Source of the DNA: Colletes latitarsis
Taxonomy: Eukaryota > Arthropoda > Insecta > Hymenoptera > Colletidae
Direction: 5' to 3'
DNA: 64,000 bases
NCBI RefSeq assembly: GCF_051014445.1
Contig: NW_027488370.1
Location: 13,206,001-13,270,000 of the forward strand
The notes under the pieces were generated by a model. It did no database searches and was not told the DNA's origin. It saw nothing but the letters and a program-made list of their open reading frames with translations. This document shows positions 27,273-38,653 of the stretch, in pieces (the stretch's first letter is position 1; each line of letters starts with the position of its first letter). The translations under genes were made by a program, and so were the position numbers.

Positions 27273-27505
27273 GACCAGGTTTAATCGACTGTTTCAGTGT
27301 GGTACCACATTACTATGTGATCCAAACCAGAAAAAAGCCCAGGAACTGTACAACAAGTATGTGAAGAATGCGAAAGTATGTGTCTGATGACGAAAAATCC
27401 CAGGCCTAACGTAGACCTAACACGCGTTACCCTCAAAAATATTTATCAAGACCAGGTTGTATCGACTGTTTCAGTGTGGTACCACATTACTATGTGATCC
27501 AAACC
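27273..27505 (+). repeat. 9-kb block, copy 2, segment IV
   Basis: Partner of 17736-17968. It marks the right end of the large duplication; beyond it the array changes to 5-monomer repeats. Confidence 0.82.
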
Positions 27506-27514
27506 AGAAAAAAA

Positions 27515-28889
27515 CCCAGGAACTGTACAACAAGTATGTGAAGAATGCGAAAGTATGAGCCTGGCGGGGGCAAATCCCGGAACTATCCCAGACATAACTT
27601 GCGTTATCCTCTAAAATATTGATCGAAACCAGGGTTAGTCGACTATTTCAGTGTGGTACCACATTACTATGTGATCCAAACCACAAAAAACCCAGGATCT
27701 GTTCAACAAGTATGTGACGAATGCAAAAGTATGTGTCTGATGAGGGCAAATCCCAGGCCTAACCTAGATCTAACATGCGTTATCCTCTAAAATATTGATC
27801 GAGAACAGGTTTAACCGACTATTTCAGTGTGGTACCACATTACTGCGTGTTCCAAACCAGAAAAATACCCAGGATCTGTTCAACAAGTATGTGAAGAACG
27901 CGGAAATATGACCCTGATGAGGGCAAATCCCAGACCTATCCCAGACCTAACTTGCGTTGTCCTCTAAAATATTGATCGAAACCAGGTTTAATGGAATGTT
28001 TCAGTGTGGTACCACATTCCTACGTGATCCAAACCAGAAAAAGCCCCGAATCTGGCCATCAAGTATGAGAAATATGCGAATGTACGAGCCTGATGAGAGC
28101 AAATCCCAGACATAACCTAGACCTAACATGAGTTATTCTCTAAAATATTTATCAAGACCAGGTTTAATTGACTGTTTCAGTGTTGTACCACATTACTACG
28201 TGATCCAATCCAGAAAAAGCCCTGGATCTAGCCATCAAGTATGAGAAATATGCGAAAGTATGAGCCTGATGAGAGCAAATCCCGGACCTAACCTAGACCT
28301 AACATGAGTTATTCTCTAAAATATTGATCGAAACCAGTTTTAATGGACTGTTTCAGTGTGCTACCACATTACTACCTAATCCAAACCAGAAAAAACCCAG
28401 GATCTGTACAACAAGTATGTGAAGAATGCGAAAGTATGAGCCTGGCGGGGGCAAATCCCGGAACTATCCCAGACATAACTTGCGTTATCCTCTAAAATAT
28501 TGATCGAAACCAGGGTTAGTCGACTATTTCAGTGTGGTACCACATTACTATGTGATCCAAACCACAAAAAACCCAGGATCTGTTCAACAAGTATGTGACG
28601 AATGCAAAAGTATGTGTCTGATGAGGGCAAATCCCAGGCCTAACCTAGATCTAACATGCGTTATCCTCTAAAATATTGATCGAGAACAGGTTTAACCGAC
28701 TATTTCAGTGTGGTACCACATTACTGCGTGTTCCAAACCAGAAAAATACCCAGGATCTGTTCAACAAGTATGTGAAGAACGCGGAAATATGACCCTGATG
28801 AGGGCAAATCCCAGACCTATCCCAGACCTAACTTGCGTTGTCCTCTAAAATATTGATCGAAACCAGGTTTAATGGAATGTTTCAGTGTG
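27515..28889 (+). repeat. 5-monomer duplication, ~27515-28008 and ~28396-28889 (offset 881 bp)
   Basis: The rare string CTGGCGGGGGCAAATCCCGG occurs at 27561 and 28442. The following three monomers also match, with shared CACTGCGTGTTCC-like spelling (TACTGCGTGTTCC) and GAACGCGGAAATATGACC. The copies end at TACCACATTCC versus TACCACAATAC. Confidence 0.87.
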
Positions 28890-31800
28890 GTACCACAATA
28901 CTACGGGATCCAAACCTGAAAAAACCCAGAATCTGGCCATCAAGTATGAGAAATATGCGAAAGTACGAGCCTGATCAGGGCAAATCCCAGACCTATACCA
29001 GACCTAAGTTGTGTTGTCCTCTAAAATATTGATGGAAACCAGGTTTAATTGACTGTTTCAGTGTTGTACCACATTACTACGTGATCCAATCCAGAAAAAG
29101 CCCTGGATCTAGCCATCAAGTATGAGAAATATGCGAAAGTATGAGCCTGATGAGGGCAAATCCTAGGCCTAACCTGGACAGAACATGCGTTATCCTCAAA
29201 AATATTGATCGAAACCAGGTTTAATGGACTGTTTCAGTGTGGTACCACATCACTACGTGATCCAACCCAGAAAAATACCCAGGATCCGTTCAACAAGTAT
29301 GTGAAGAATGCGAAAGTATATGTCTGATGAGGGCAAATCCCAGGCCTAACCTAGACAGAACATGCGTTATCCTCTAAAATATTGATCGAAACCAGGTTTA
29401 ATGGACTATTTCAGTGTGCTACCACATTACTACGTGATCCAAACCAGAAAAAACCCAGGATCCGTTCAACAAGTATGTGAAGAATGCGAAAGTATGTGTC
29501 TGATGAGGGCAAATCCTATTCCTAACCTAGACAGAACATGCGTTATCCTCTAAAATATTGATCGAAACCAGGTTTAATGGACTGTTTCATTGTGCTACCA
29601 CATTACTACGTTATCCAAACCAGATAAAACCCAGGATCCGTTCAACAAGTATGCGAAGAATGCGAAAGTATGTATCTGATGAGGGCAAATCCCAGGCCTA
29701 ACCTAGACCTAACATGCGTTACTCTCAAAAATATTGATCGAAACCAAGTTTAATCGACTATTTCAGTGTGGTACCACATTACTACGTGATCCAAACAGGA
29801 AAAACCCAGGATCTGTTCAACAAGTATGTGAAAAACGCGAAACTATGAGCCTGATGAAGGCAAATCCCAGACCTGTCCCAGACCTAACATGCGTTATCCT
29901 CTAAAACATTTATCATGACCAGGTTTAATTGAGTGTTTCAGTGTGGTACCACATTACTACGTGATCCAAACCACAAAAAACCCAGGATCCATTCAACAAG
30001 TATGTGACGAATGCGAAAGTATGTGTCTGATGAGGGCAAATCCCAGGCCTAACCTAGATCCAACATGCGTTATCCTCAAAAATATTGATCGAAACCAGGT
30101 TTAATGGACTGTTTCAGTGTGCTACCACATTACTACGTGATCCAAATCAGATAAAACCCAGGATCCGTTCAACAAGTATGTGAAGAATGCGAAAGTATGT
30201 GTCTGATGAGGGCAAATCCTAGGCCTAACCTAGACAGAACATGCGTTATCCTCAAAAATATTGATCGAAACCAGGTTTAATGGACTGTTTCAGTGTGGTA
30301 CCACATTACTACGTGATCCAATCCAGAAAAAGCCCTGGATCTAGCCATCAAGTATGAGTAACATGCGGAAGTATGAGCCCGATGAGGGCAAATCCTAGAC
30401 CTAACCCAGACCTAACATGCGTTATCCTCTAAAATATTTATCAAGACCAGGTTTAATTGAATGTTTCAGTGTGGTTCCACATTACTACGTGATCCAAACC
30501 AGAAAAAACCCAGGATCCGTTCAACAAGTATGTGACGAATGCGAAAGTATGTGTCTGGTGAGGGCAAATCCCAGGCCTAACCTAGACATAACATGCGTTG
30601 TCCTCTAAAATATTGATCGAAACCAGGTTTAATGGACCGTTTCAGTGTGGTACCACAATACTACAGGATCCAAACCAGAAAAAGCCCTGAATCTGGCCAC
30701 CAAGTATGAGAAATATGCGAAAGTACGAGCCTGATCAGGGCAAATCCCAGACCTAACTTGCGTTGTCCTCTAAAATATTGATCGAAACCAGGTTTAATCG
30801 ACTGTTTCAGTTTGGTACCACATTACTACCTGATCCAAACCAGAAAAATACCCAGGATCTGTTCAACAAGTATGTGAAGAACGCGAAAATATGACCCTGA
30901 TGAGGGCAAATCCCAGACCTATACCAGACCTAACTTGCGTTGTCCTCTAAAATATTGATGGAAACCAGGTTTAATGGACTGTTTCAGTGTGGTACCACAT
31001 TAGTACGTGATCCAATCCAGAAAAAAACCCAGGATCTGTGCAACAAGTATGTGAAGAACGCGAAAATATGACCCTGATGAGGACAAATCCCAGACCTATA
31101 CCAGACCTAACTTGCGTTGTCCTCTAAAATATTGATGGAAATCAGGTTTAATTGACTGTTGCAGTGTGGTACCACATTACTTCGTGATGCAATCCAGAAA
31201 AAGCCCTGGATCTAGACATCAAGTATGAGTAATATGCGAAAGTATGAGCCTGATCAGGGCAAATCCTAGACCTAACCCAGACCTAACATGCGTTATCCTC
31301 TAAAATATTTATCAAGACCAGGTTTAGTTGAATGCTTCAGTGTGGTCCCACATTACTACGTGATCCAAACTAGAAAATGTCCAGAATCTGGACATCAAGT
31401 ATGAGAAATATGCGAAAGTACGAGCCGGATGAGAGCAAATCCCAGACCTAACCATGACCTAACATGCGTTATTCTCTAAAATATTGATCGAAACCACGTT
31501 TAATGGACTGTTTCAGTGTGCTACCACATTACTACGTGATCCAAACCTGAAAAAACCCGGAATCCGTTCAACAAGTATGTGAAGAATGCGAAAGTATGTG
31601 TCTGATGAGGGCAAATCCCAGGCCTAACCTTGACAGAACATGCGTTATCCTCTAAAATATTGATCGAAACCAGGTTTAATGGACTGTTTCAGTGTGCTAC
31701 CACATTACTACGTGATCCAAACTAGAAAAAACCCAGGATCTGCTCAACAAGTATGTGGAGAATGCGAAAGTATGTGTCTGATGAGGGCAAATCCCAGGCC

Positions 31801-33059
31801 TAACCTAGACCTAACATGCGTTACTCTCAAAAATACTGATCGAAACCAGGTTTAATCGACTGTTTCAGTGTGGTACCACATTACTATGTGATCCAACCCA
31901 GAAAAAAACCCAGGATCTGTACAACAAGTATGTGGAGAATGCGATAGTATGTGTCTGATGAGGGCAAATCCCAGACCTATCCCAGACCCAACATGCGTTA
32001 TCCTCTAAAACATTTATCAAGACCAGGTTTAATTGAATGATTCAGTGTGGTACCACATTACTACGTCATCCAAACTACAAAAAACCCAGGATCCGTTCAA
32101 CAAGTATGTGACGAATGCGAAAGTATGTGTCTGATGAGGGCAAATCCCCGGCCTAACCTAGATCTAACATGCGTTATCCTCAAAAATATTGATCGAAACC
32201 AGGTCTAATGGACTGTTTCAGTGTGGTACCACATTACTACGTGATCCAATCCAGAAAAAGCCCTGGATCTAGCCGTCAAGTATGAGTAATATGCGAGAGT
32301 ATGAGCCAGATGAGGGCAAATGCTAGACCTAACCCAGACCTAACATGCGTTATCCTCTAAAATATTTATCAAGACCAGGTTTAATTGAATGTTTCAGTGT
32401 GGTACCACATTACTACGTGATCCAAACCTGAAAAAACCCAGGACCTGTTCAACAAGTATGTGGAGAATGCGAAAGTATGTGTCTGATGAGGGCAAATCCC
32501 AGGACTAACCTAGACATAACATGCATTATCCTCTAAAATATTGATCGAAACCAGGTTAAATGGACTGTTTCAGTGTGGTACTACATTACTACGTGATCCA
32601 AACAGGAAAAAACCCAGGATCTGTTCAACAAGTATGTGAAAAACGCGAAACTATGAGCCTGATGAAGGCAAATCCCAGACCTATCCCAGACCTAACATGC
32701 GTTATCCTCTAGAACATTTATCAAGACCAGGTTTATTTGAATGTTTCAGTGTGGTACAAAACTACTACTTGATCCAAACCACAAAAAACCCAGGATCCGT
32801 TCAACAAGTATGTGACGAATGCGAAAGTATGTGTCTGATGAGGGCAAATCCCAGGCCTAACCTAGATCTAACATGCGTTATCCTCAAAAATATTGATCGA
32901 AACCAGGATTAATGGACTTTTTCAGTGTGGTACCACATCACTACGTGATCCAAACCAGAAAAAACCCAGGATCCGTTCAACAAGTATGTGAAGAATGCGA
33001 AAGTATGTGTCTGATGAGGGCAAATCCCAGGCCTAACCTAGACAGAACATGCGTTATCC
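28890..33059 (+). repeat. Transitional monomers leading to the HOR core
   Basis: About 23 monomers, mostly V, that resemble the monomers of the A and C units one by one but do not keep their order for long. Many carry CTAGACAGAACATGCG or GTGCTACCACATTAC. A short monomer lacking 11 bp appears here (around 30748). No gene is present. Confidence 0.8.
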
Positions 33060-33629
33060 TCTAAAATATTGATCGAAACAAGGTTTAATGGACTGTTTCA
33101 GTGTGGTACCACATTACTACCTGATCCAATCCAGAAAAAGCCCTGGATCTAGCCATCAAGTATGAGTAATATGCGAAAGTATGAGCCAGATGAGGGCAAA
33201 TGCTAGACCTAACCCAGACCTAACATGCGTTATCCTCTAAAATATTTATCAAGACCAGGTTTAATTGAATGTTTCAGTGTGGTACCACATTACTACGTGA
33301 TCCAAACCTGAAAAAACCCAGGACCTGTTCAACCAGTATGTGGAGAATGCGAAAGTGTGTGTCTGATGAGGACAAATCCCCGGACTAACCTAGACATAAC
33401 ATGCATTATCCTCTAAAATATTGATCGAAACCAGGTTAAATGGACTGTTTCAGTGTGGTACTACATTACTACGTGATCGAAACAGGAAAAAACCCAGGAT
33501 CTGTTCAACAAGTATGTGAAAAACGCGAAACTATGAGCCTGATGAAGGCAAATCCCAGACCTATCCCAGACCTAACATGCGTTATCCTCTAAAACATTTA
33601 TCAAGACCAGGTTTAATTGAGTGTTTCAG

Positions 33630-33641
33630 TGTGGTACCACA
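33630..33641. other. 12-bp perfect palindrome, recurrent in most monomers
   Basis: TGTGGTACCACA equals its own reverse complement and contains a KpnI site (GGTACC). It lies at bases 54-65 of the monomer and is intact in a large share of copies. In the A unit I count 8 intact out of 12. The common broken forms are GTGATACCAC, GTGCTACCAC, GTGGTTCCAC, GTGGTACTAC and GTGGTACGAC. Listed once as an example; it recurs about every 176 bp. It could form a cruciform or bind a symmetric dimer, but the sequence alone shows neither. Confidence 0.9.
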
Positions 33642-33676
33642 TTACTACGTGATCCAAACCACAAAAAGCCCCGGAT

Positions 33677-33703
33677 CCATTCAACAAGTATGTGACGAAT
33701 GCG
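33677..33703 (+). other. Class V variable box (example)
   Basis: CATTCAACAAGTATGTGACG is the V form; the usual spelling begins GTTCAACAAGTATGTG and continues GAAGAATGCG, GGAGAATGCG, GACGAATGCG or GAAGAACGCG. Changes cluster in this roughly 27-bp box while the flanking bases are largely shared with class G. Listed as one example. Confidence 0.85.
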
Positions 33704-35504
33704 AAAGTATGTGTCTGATGAGGGCAAATCCCAGGCCTAACCTAGATCTAACATGCGTTATCCTCAAAAATATTGATCGAAACCTGGTTTAATGGACTGT
33801 TTCAGTGTGCTACCACATTACTACGGGATCCAAATCAGATAAAACCCAGGATCCGTTCAACAAGTATGTGATGAATGCGAAAGTATGTGTCTGATGAGGG
33901 CAAATCCTAGGCCTAACCTAGACAGAACATGCGTTATCCTCAAAAATATTGATCGAAACCGTGTTTAATGGACTGTTTCAGTGTGGTACTACATTACTAC
34001 GTGATCCAATCCAGAAAAAGCCCTGGATCTAGCCATCAAGTATGAGTAACATGCGAAAGTATGAGCCTGATGAGGGCAAATCCTAGACCTAACCCAGATC
34101 TAACATGCGTTATCCTCTAAAATATTTATCAAGACCAGGTTTAATTGAATGTTTCAGTGTGGTTCCACATTACTACGTGATCCAAACCTGAAAAAACCCA
34201 GGATCTGTTCAACAAGTATGTGGAGAATGCAAAAGTATGTGTCTGATGAGGGCAAATCCCAGGCCTAACCTAGACATAACATGCGTTGTCCTCTAAAATA
34301 TTGATCGAAACCAGGTTTAATGGACTGTTTCAGTGTGGTACCACAATACTACGGGATCCAAACCAGAAAAAGCCCAGAATCTGGCCACCAAGTATGAGAA
34401 ATATGCGAAAGTACGAGCCTGATCAGGGCTAATCCCAGACCTAACTTGCGTTGTCCTCTAGAATATTGATCGAAACCAGGTTTAATCGACTGTTTCAGTA
34501 TGGTACCACATTACTATGTGATCCAAACCAGAAAAATAGCAAGGATCTGTTCAACAAGTATGTGAAGAACGCGGAAATATGACCCTGATGAGGGCAAATC
34601 CCGGGCCTAACCTAGACCTAACATGAGTTATCCTCAAAAATATTTATCAAGACCAGGTTTAATTGAATGTTTCAGTGTGGTTCCACGTTACTACGTGATC
34701 CAAACCAGAAAAAACCCAGGATCCGTTCAACAAGTATGTGACGAATGCGAAAGTATGTGTCTGGTGAGGGCAAATCCCAGGCCTAACCTAGACCTAACTT
34801 GCGTTGTCCTCTAAAATATTGATCGAAACCAGGTTTAATCGACTGTTTCAGTGTGGTACCACATTACTACCTGATCCAAACCAGAAAAATACCCAGGATC
34901 TGTTCAACAAGTATGTGAAGAACGCGAAAATATGACCCTGATGAGGGCAAATCCCAGACCTATACCAGACCTAACTTGCGTTGTCCTCTAAAATATTGAT
35001 GGAAACCAGGTTTAATGGACTGTTTCAGTGTGGTACCACATTACTACGTGATCCAATCCTGAAAAAAACCCAGGATCTGTACAACAAGTATGTGAAGAAC
35101 GCGAAAATATGACCCTGATGAGGGCAAATCCAAGACCTATACCAGACCTAACTTGCGTTGTCCTCTAAAATATTGATGGAAATCAGGTTTAATTGACTGT
35201 TTCAGTGTGGTACCACATTACTTCGTGATGCAATCCAGAAAAAGCCCTGGATCTAGCCATCAAGTATGAGTAATATGCGAAAGTATGAGCCTGATCTGGG
35301 CAAATCCTAGACCTAACCCAGACCTAACATGCGTTATCCTCTAAAATATTTATCAAGACCAGGTTTAATTGAATGTTTCAGTGTGGTACCACATTACTAC
35401 GTGATCCAAACCTGAAAAAACCCAGGACCTGTTCAACAAGTATGTGGAGCATGCGAAAGTATATGTCTGATGAGGGCAAATCCCAGGCCTAACCTAGACA
35501 AAAC

Positions 35505-35669
35505 ATGCGTTGTCCTCTTAAATATTGATCGAAACCAGGTTTAATGGACTGTTTCAGTGTGGTACCACAATACTACGGGATCCAAACCAGAAAAAGCCCA
35601 GAATCTGGCCACCAAGTATGAGAAATATGCGAAAGTACGAACCTGATCAGAGCTAATCCCAGACCTAAC
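35505..35669 (+). repeat. Short monomer (165 bp) at the start of C0
   Basis: Phased ATGCG to TTGCG, 165 bp. The tail AGCTAATCCCAGACCTAAC shows the same 11-bp loss. The CTGATCAGAGCTAATCC spelling marks the start of every C unit (35643, 44028, 48401 areas). Confidence 0.9.
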
Positions 35670-36930
35670 TTGCGTTGTCCTCTAAAATATTGATCGAAAC
35701 CAGGTTTAATCGACTGTTTCAGTGTGGTACCACATTACTACGTGATCCAATCCAGAAAAAGCCCTGGATCTAGCCATCAAGTATGAGTAACATGCGAAAG
35801 TATGAGCCTGATGAGGGCAAATCCTAGACCTAACCCAGACCTAACATGCGTTATCCTCTAAAATATTTATCAAGACCAGGTTTAGTTGAATGCTTCAGTG
35901 TGGTACCACATTACTACGTGATCCAAACTAGAAAATGTCCAGAATCTGGCCATCAAGTATGAGAAATATGCGAAAGTACGAGCCGGATGAGAGCAAATCC
36001 CAGACCTAACCATGACCTAACATGCGTGATTCTCTAAAATATTGATCGAAACCAGGTTTAATAGACTGTTTCAGTGTGCTACCACATTACTACGTGATCC
36101 AAACCAGAAAAAACCCGGAATCCGTTCAACAAGTATGTGAAGAATGCGAAAGTATGTGTTTGACGAGGGCAAATCCCAGGCCTAACCTCGACAGAACATG
36201 CGTTATCCTCTAAAATATTGATCGAAACCAGGTTTAATGGACTGTTTCAGTGTGCCACCACATTACTATGTGATCCAAACTAGAAAAAACCCAGGATCCG
36301 TTCAACAAGTATGTGAAGAATGCGAAAGTATATGTCTGATGAGGGCAAATCCCAGGCCTAACCTAGACCTAACATGCGTTACTCTCAAAAATACTGATCG
36401 AAACCAGGTTTAATCGACTGTTTCAGTGTGCCACCACATTACTATGTGATCCAAACCAGAAAAAAACCCAGGATCTGTACAACAAGTATGTGAAGAATGC
36501 GAAAGTATGAGCCTGACGAGGGCAAATCCCGGACCTATCCCAGACATAACTTGCGTTATCCTCTAAAATATTGGTCGAAACCAGGTTTCATCGACTATTT
36601 CAGTGTGGTACCACATTACTACGTGATCCAAACCAGATAAATACCCAGGATCTGTTCAACAAGTATGTGGAGAATGCGAAAGTATGTGTCTGATGAGGGC
36701 AAATTCCAGACCTATCCCAGACCCAGCATGCGTTATCCTCTAAAACATTTATCAAGACCAGGTTTAATTGAATGTTTCAGTGTGGTACCAAACTACTACG
36801 TGATCCAAACCACAAAAAACCCAGGATCCGTTCAACAAGTATGTGACGAATGCGAAAGTATGTGTCTGATGTGGGCAAATCCCAGGCCTAACCTAGATCT
36901 AACATGCGTTATCCTCAAAAATATTGATCG

Positions 36931-36941
36931 AAACCAGGTTT
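36931..36941. other. Second dyad, AAACC-A-GGTTT
   Basis: AAACC and GGTTT are inverted arms around one base. In monomers that read GATCGAAACCAGGTTTAATCGA the symmetry extends imperfectly outwards, with TCGA at both ends. Its centre lies about 26 bp left of the centre of the TGTGGTACCACA palindrome, so each such monomer carries two neighbouring dyads. It recurs throughout the array; the variant ATCAAGACCAGGTTT weakens the left arm. Confidence 0.75.
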
Positions 36942-37002
36942 AATGGACTGTTTCAGTGTGGTACCACATTACTACGTGATCCAATCCAGAAAAAGCCCTG
37001 GA

Positions 37003-37030
37003 TCTAGCCATCAAGTATGAGTAATATGCG
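37003..37030 (+). other. Class G variable box (example)
   Basis: TCTAGCCATCAAGTATGAGT followed by AATATGCG is the G form. Older copies at the left of the window read GGCCAACAAGTATGAG. G boxes end AAATATGCG, TAATATGCG or TAACATGCG. Listed as one example. Confidence 0.85.
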
Positions 37031-38135
37031 AAAGTATGAGCCAGATGAGGGCAAATGCTAGACCTAACCCAGACCTAACATGCGTTATCCTCTAAAATAT
37101 TTATCAAGACCAGGTTTAATTGAATGTTTCAGTGTGGTACCACATTACTACGTGATCCAAACCTGATAAAACCCAGGACCTGTTCAACAAGTATGTGGAG
37201 AATGCGAAAGTATGTGTCTGATGAGGGCAAATCCCAGGACTAACCTAGACATAACATGCATTATCATCTAAAATATTGATCGAAACCAGGTTAAATGGAC
37301 TGTTTCAGTGTGGTACTACATTACTACGTGATCCAAATAGGAAAAAACCCAGGATCTGTTCAACAAGTATGTGAAAAACGCGAAACTATGAGCCTGATGA
37401 AGGCAAATCCCAGACCTATCCCAGACCTAACATGCGTTATCCTCTAAAACATTTATCAAGACCAGGTTTAATTGAGTGTTTCAGTGTGGTACCACATTAC
37501 TACGTGATCCAAACCACAAAAAACCCAGGATTCATTCAACAAGTATGTGAGGAATGCGAAAGTATGTGTCTGATGAGGGCAAATCGCAGGCCTAACCTAG
37601 ATCTAACATGCGTTATCCTCAAAAATATTGATCGAAACCAGGTTTAATGGACTGTTTCAGTGTGCTACCACATTACTACGTGATCCAAATCAGATAAAAC
37701 CCAGGATCCGTTCAACAAGTATGTGAAGAACGCGAAAGTATGTGTCTGATGAGGGCAAATCCTAGGCCTAACCTAGACAGAACATGCGTTATCCTCAAAA
37801 ATATTGATCGAAACCAGGTTTAATGGACTGTTTCAGTGTGGTACCACATTACTACGTGATCCAATCCAGAAAAAGCCCTGGATCCAGCCATCAAGTATGA
37901 GTAACATGCGAAAGTATGAGCCTGATGAGGGCAAATCCTAGACCTAACCCAGACCTAACATGCGTTATCCTCTAAAATATTTATCAAGACCAGGTTTAAT
38001 TGAATGTTTCAGTGTGGTACCACATTACTACGTGATCCAAACCTGAAATAACCCAGGATCTGTTCAACAAGTATGTGGAGAATGCAAAAGTATGTGTCTG
38101 ATGAGGGCAAATCCCAGGCCTAACCTAGACATAAC

Positions 38136-38300
38136 ATGCGTTGTCCTCTAAAATATTGATCGAAACCAGGTTTAATGGACTGTTTCAGTGTGGTACCACA
38201 ATACTACGGGATCCAAACCAGAAAAAGCCCAGAATCTGGCCACCAAGTATGAGAAATATGCGAAAGTACGAGCCTGATCAGGGCAAATCCCAGACCTAAC
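38136..38300 (+). repeat. Short monomer (165 bp), A-unit monomer 3
   Basis: It runs from ATGCGTTGTCC to TTGCGTTGTCC in 165 bp rather than 176. The tail reads ATCCCAGACCTAACTTGCG, where longer relatives (60121-60176, 61546-61575) read TCCCAGACCTATCCCAGACC before TAAC. One of two tandem 11-bp copies of TCCCAGACCTA has been lost. Confidence 0.92.
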
Positions 38301-38653
38301 TTGCGTTGTCCTCTAAAATATTGATCGAAACCAGGTTTAATCGACTGTTTCAGTGTGGTACCACATTACTATGTGATCCAAACCAGAAAAATACCAAGGA
38401 TCTGTTCAACAAGTATGTGAAGAACGCGGAAATATCACCCTGATGAGGGCAAATCCCGGGCCTAACCTAGACCTAACATGAGCTATCCTCAAAAATATTT
38501 ATCAAGACCAGGTTTAATTGAATGTTTCAGTGTGGTTCCACATTACTACGTGATCCAAACCAGAAAAAACCCAGGATCCGTTCAACAAGTATGTGACGAA
38601 TGCGAAAGTATGTGTCTGGTGAGGGCAAATCCCAGGCCTAACCTAGACATAGC

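Larger units (their letters stand above)
33577..33752 (+). repeat. Representative class V monomer (176 bp)
   Basis: A full-length monomer from one ATGCGTTATCC to the next. In order it shows: an A/T-rich start; CCAGGTTTAAT at bases 31-41; the intact palindrome TGTGGTACCACA at bases 54-65; CATTACTACGTGATCC after it; a short A run at 85-89; the class V box ATTCAACAAGTATGTG near bases 103-118; GAATGCGAAAGTATG; and an end made of two 11-bp near-repeats, CCCAGGCCTAA and CCTAGATCTAA. It serves as a reference for aligning the rest of the array. Confidence 0.95.
32200..33792 (+). repeat. 5-monomer duplication, ~32200-32912 and ~33080-33792 (offset 880 bp)
   Basis: Both copies carry CAAATGCTAGACCTAACC, CAGGACCTGTTCAAC, CCAGGTTAAATGGACTG and AAACGCGAAACTATGAGCC. 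The same monomers form the second half of the C unit, so this is an older, less uniform relative of C. Confidence 0.82.
33060..34795 (+). repeat. Older, diverged C-A copy on the left flank
   Basis: Matches 36915-38650 at offset 3855, covering the end of a C-like unit and the start of an A-like unit; the C/A junction equivalent is at 34045. Divergence is visibly higher than between core units. Beyond 34795 the order differs by one monomer: the short G monomer of A is missing and an extra V monomer appears. Confidence 0.83.
36904..37079 (+). repeat. Representative class G monomer (176 bp)
   Basis: A full-length monomer of the second class. It shares the left half with class V, including the AAACCAGGTTT dyad and the intact TGTGGTACCACA palindrome. 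It differs in the box, which reads TAGCCATCAAGTATGAG followed by TAATATGCG, and in the tail, which reads CTAGACCTAACCCAGACC instead of CCAGGCCTAACCTAGA. It is monomer 9 of the first C unit. Confidence 0.93.
35621..37899 (+). repeat. HOR unit C0 (13 monomers, 2279 bp)
   Basis: First complete C unit. It is repeated at 44006 (offset 8385) and 48379 (offset 12758). Box order is G G G V V V V V G V V V V. Its first monomer is a short form (35505-35669, phased at ATGCG). Distinctive strings are CCTCGACAGAACATGCG, GTGCCACCACATTAC, ATTCCAGACCTATCCC and CAGGATTCATTCAAC. Confidence 0.93.

Noticed and set aside
30417..30608. Promoter or transcription start from TATA-like AAAATATT followed by ATG
   Set aside because: AAAATATT is part of nearly every monomer. 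A/T-rich short strings at this frequency cannot be called promoters from sequence alone, though satellites can be transcribed.
36904..36941. CENP-B box
   Set aside because: The minus strand of AAAATATTGATCGAAA gives TTTCGATCAATATTTT, which fits the NTTCGNNNNANN part of the mammalian box but has TTTT where CGGG is required. No monomer I inspected had the full motif. A different binding protein remains possible.
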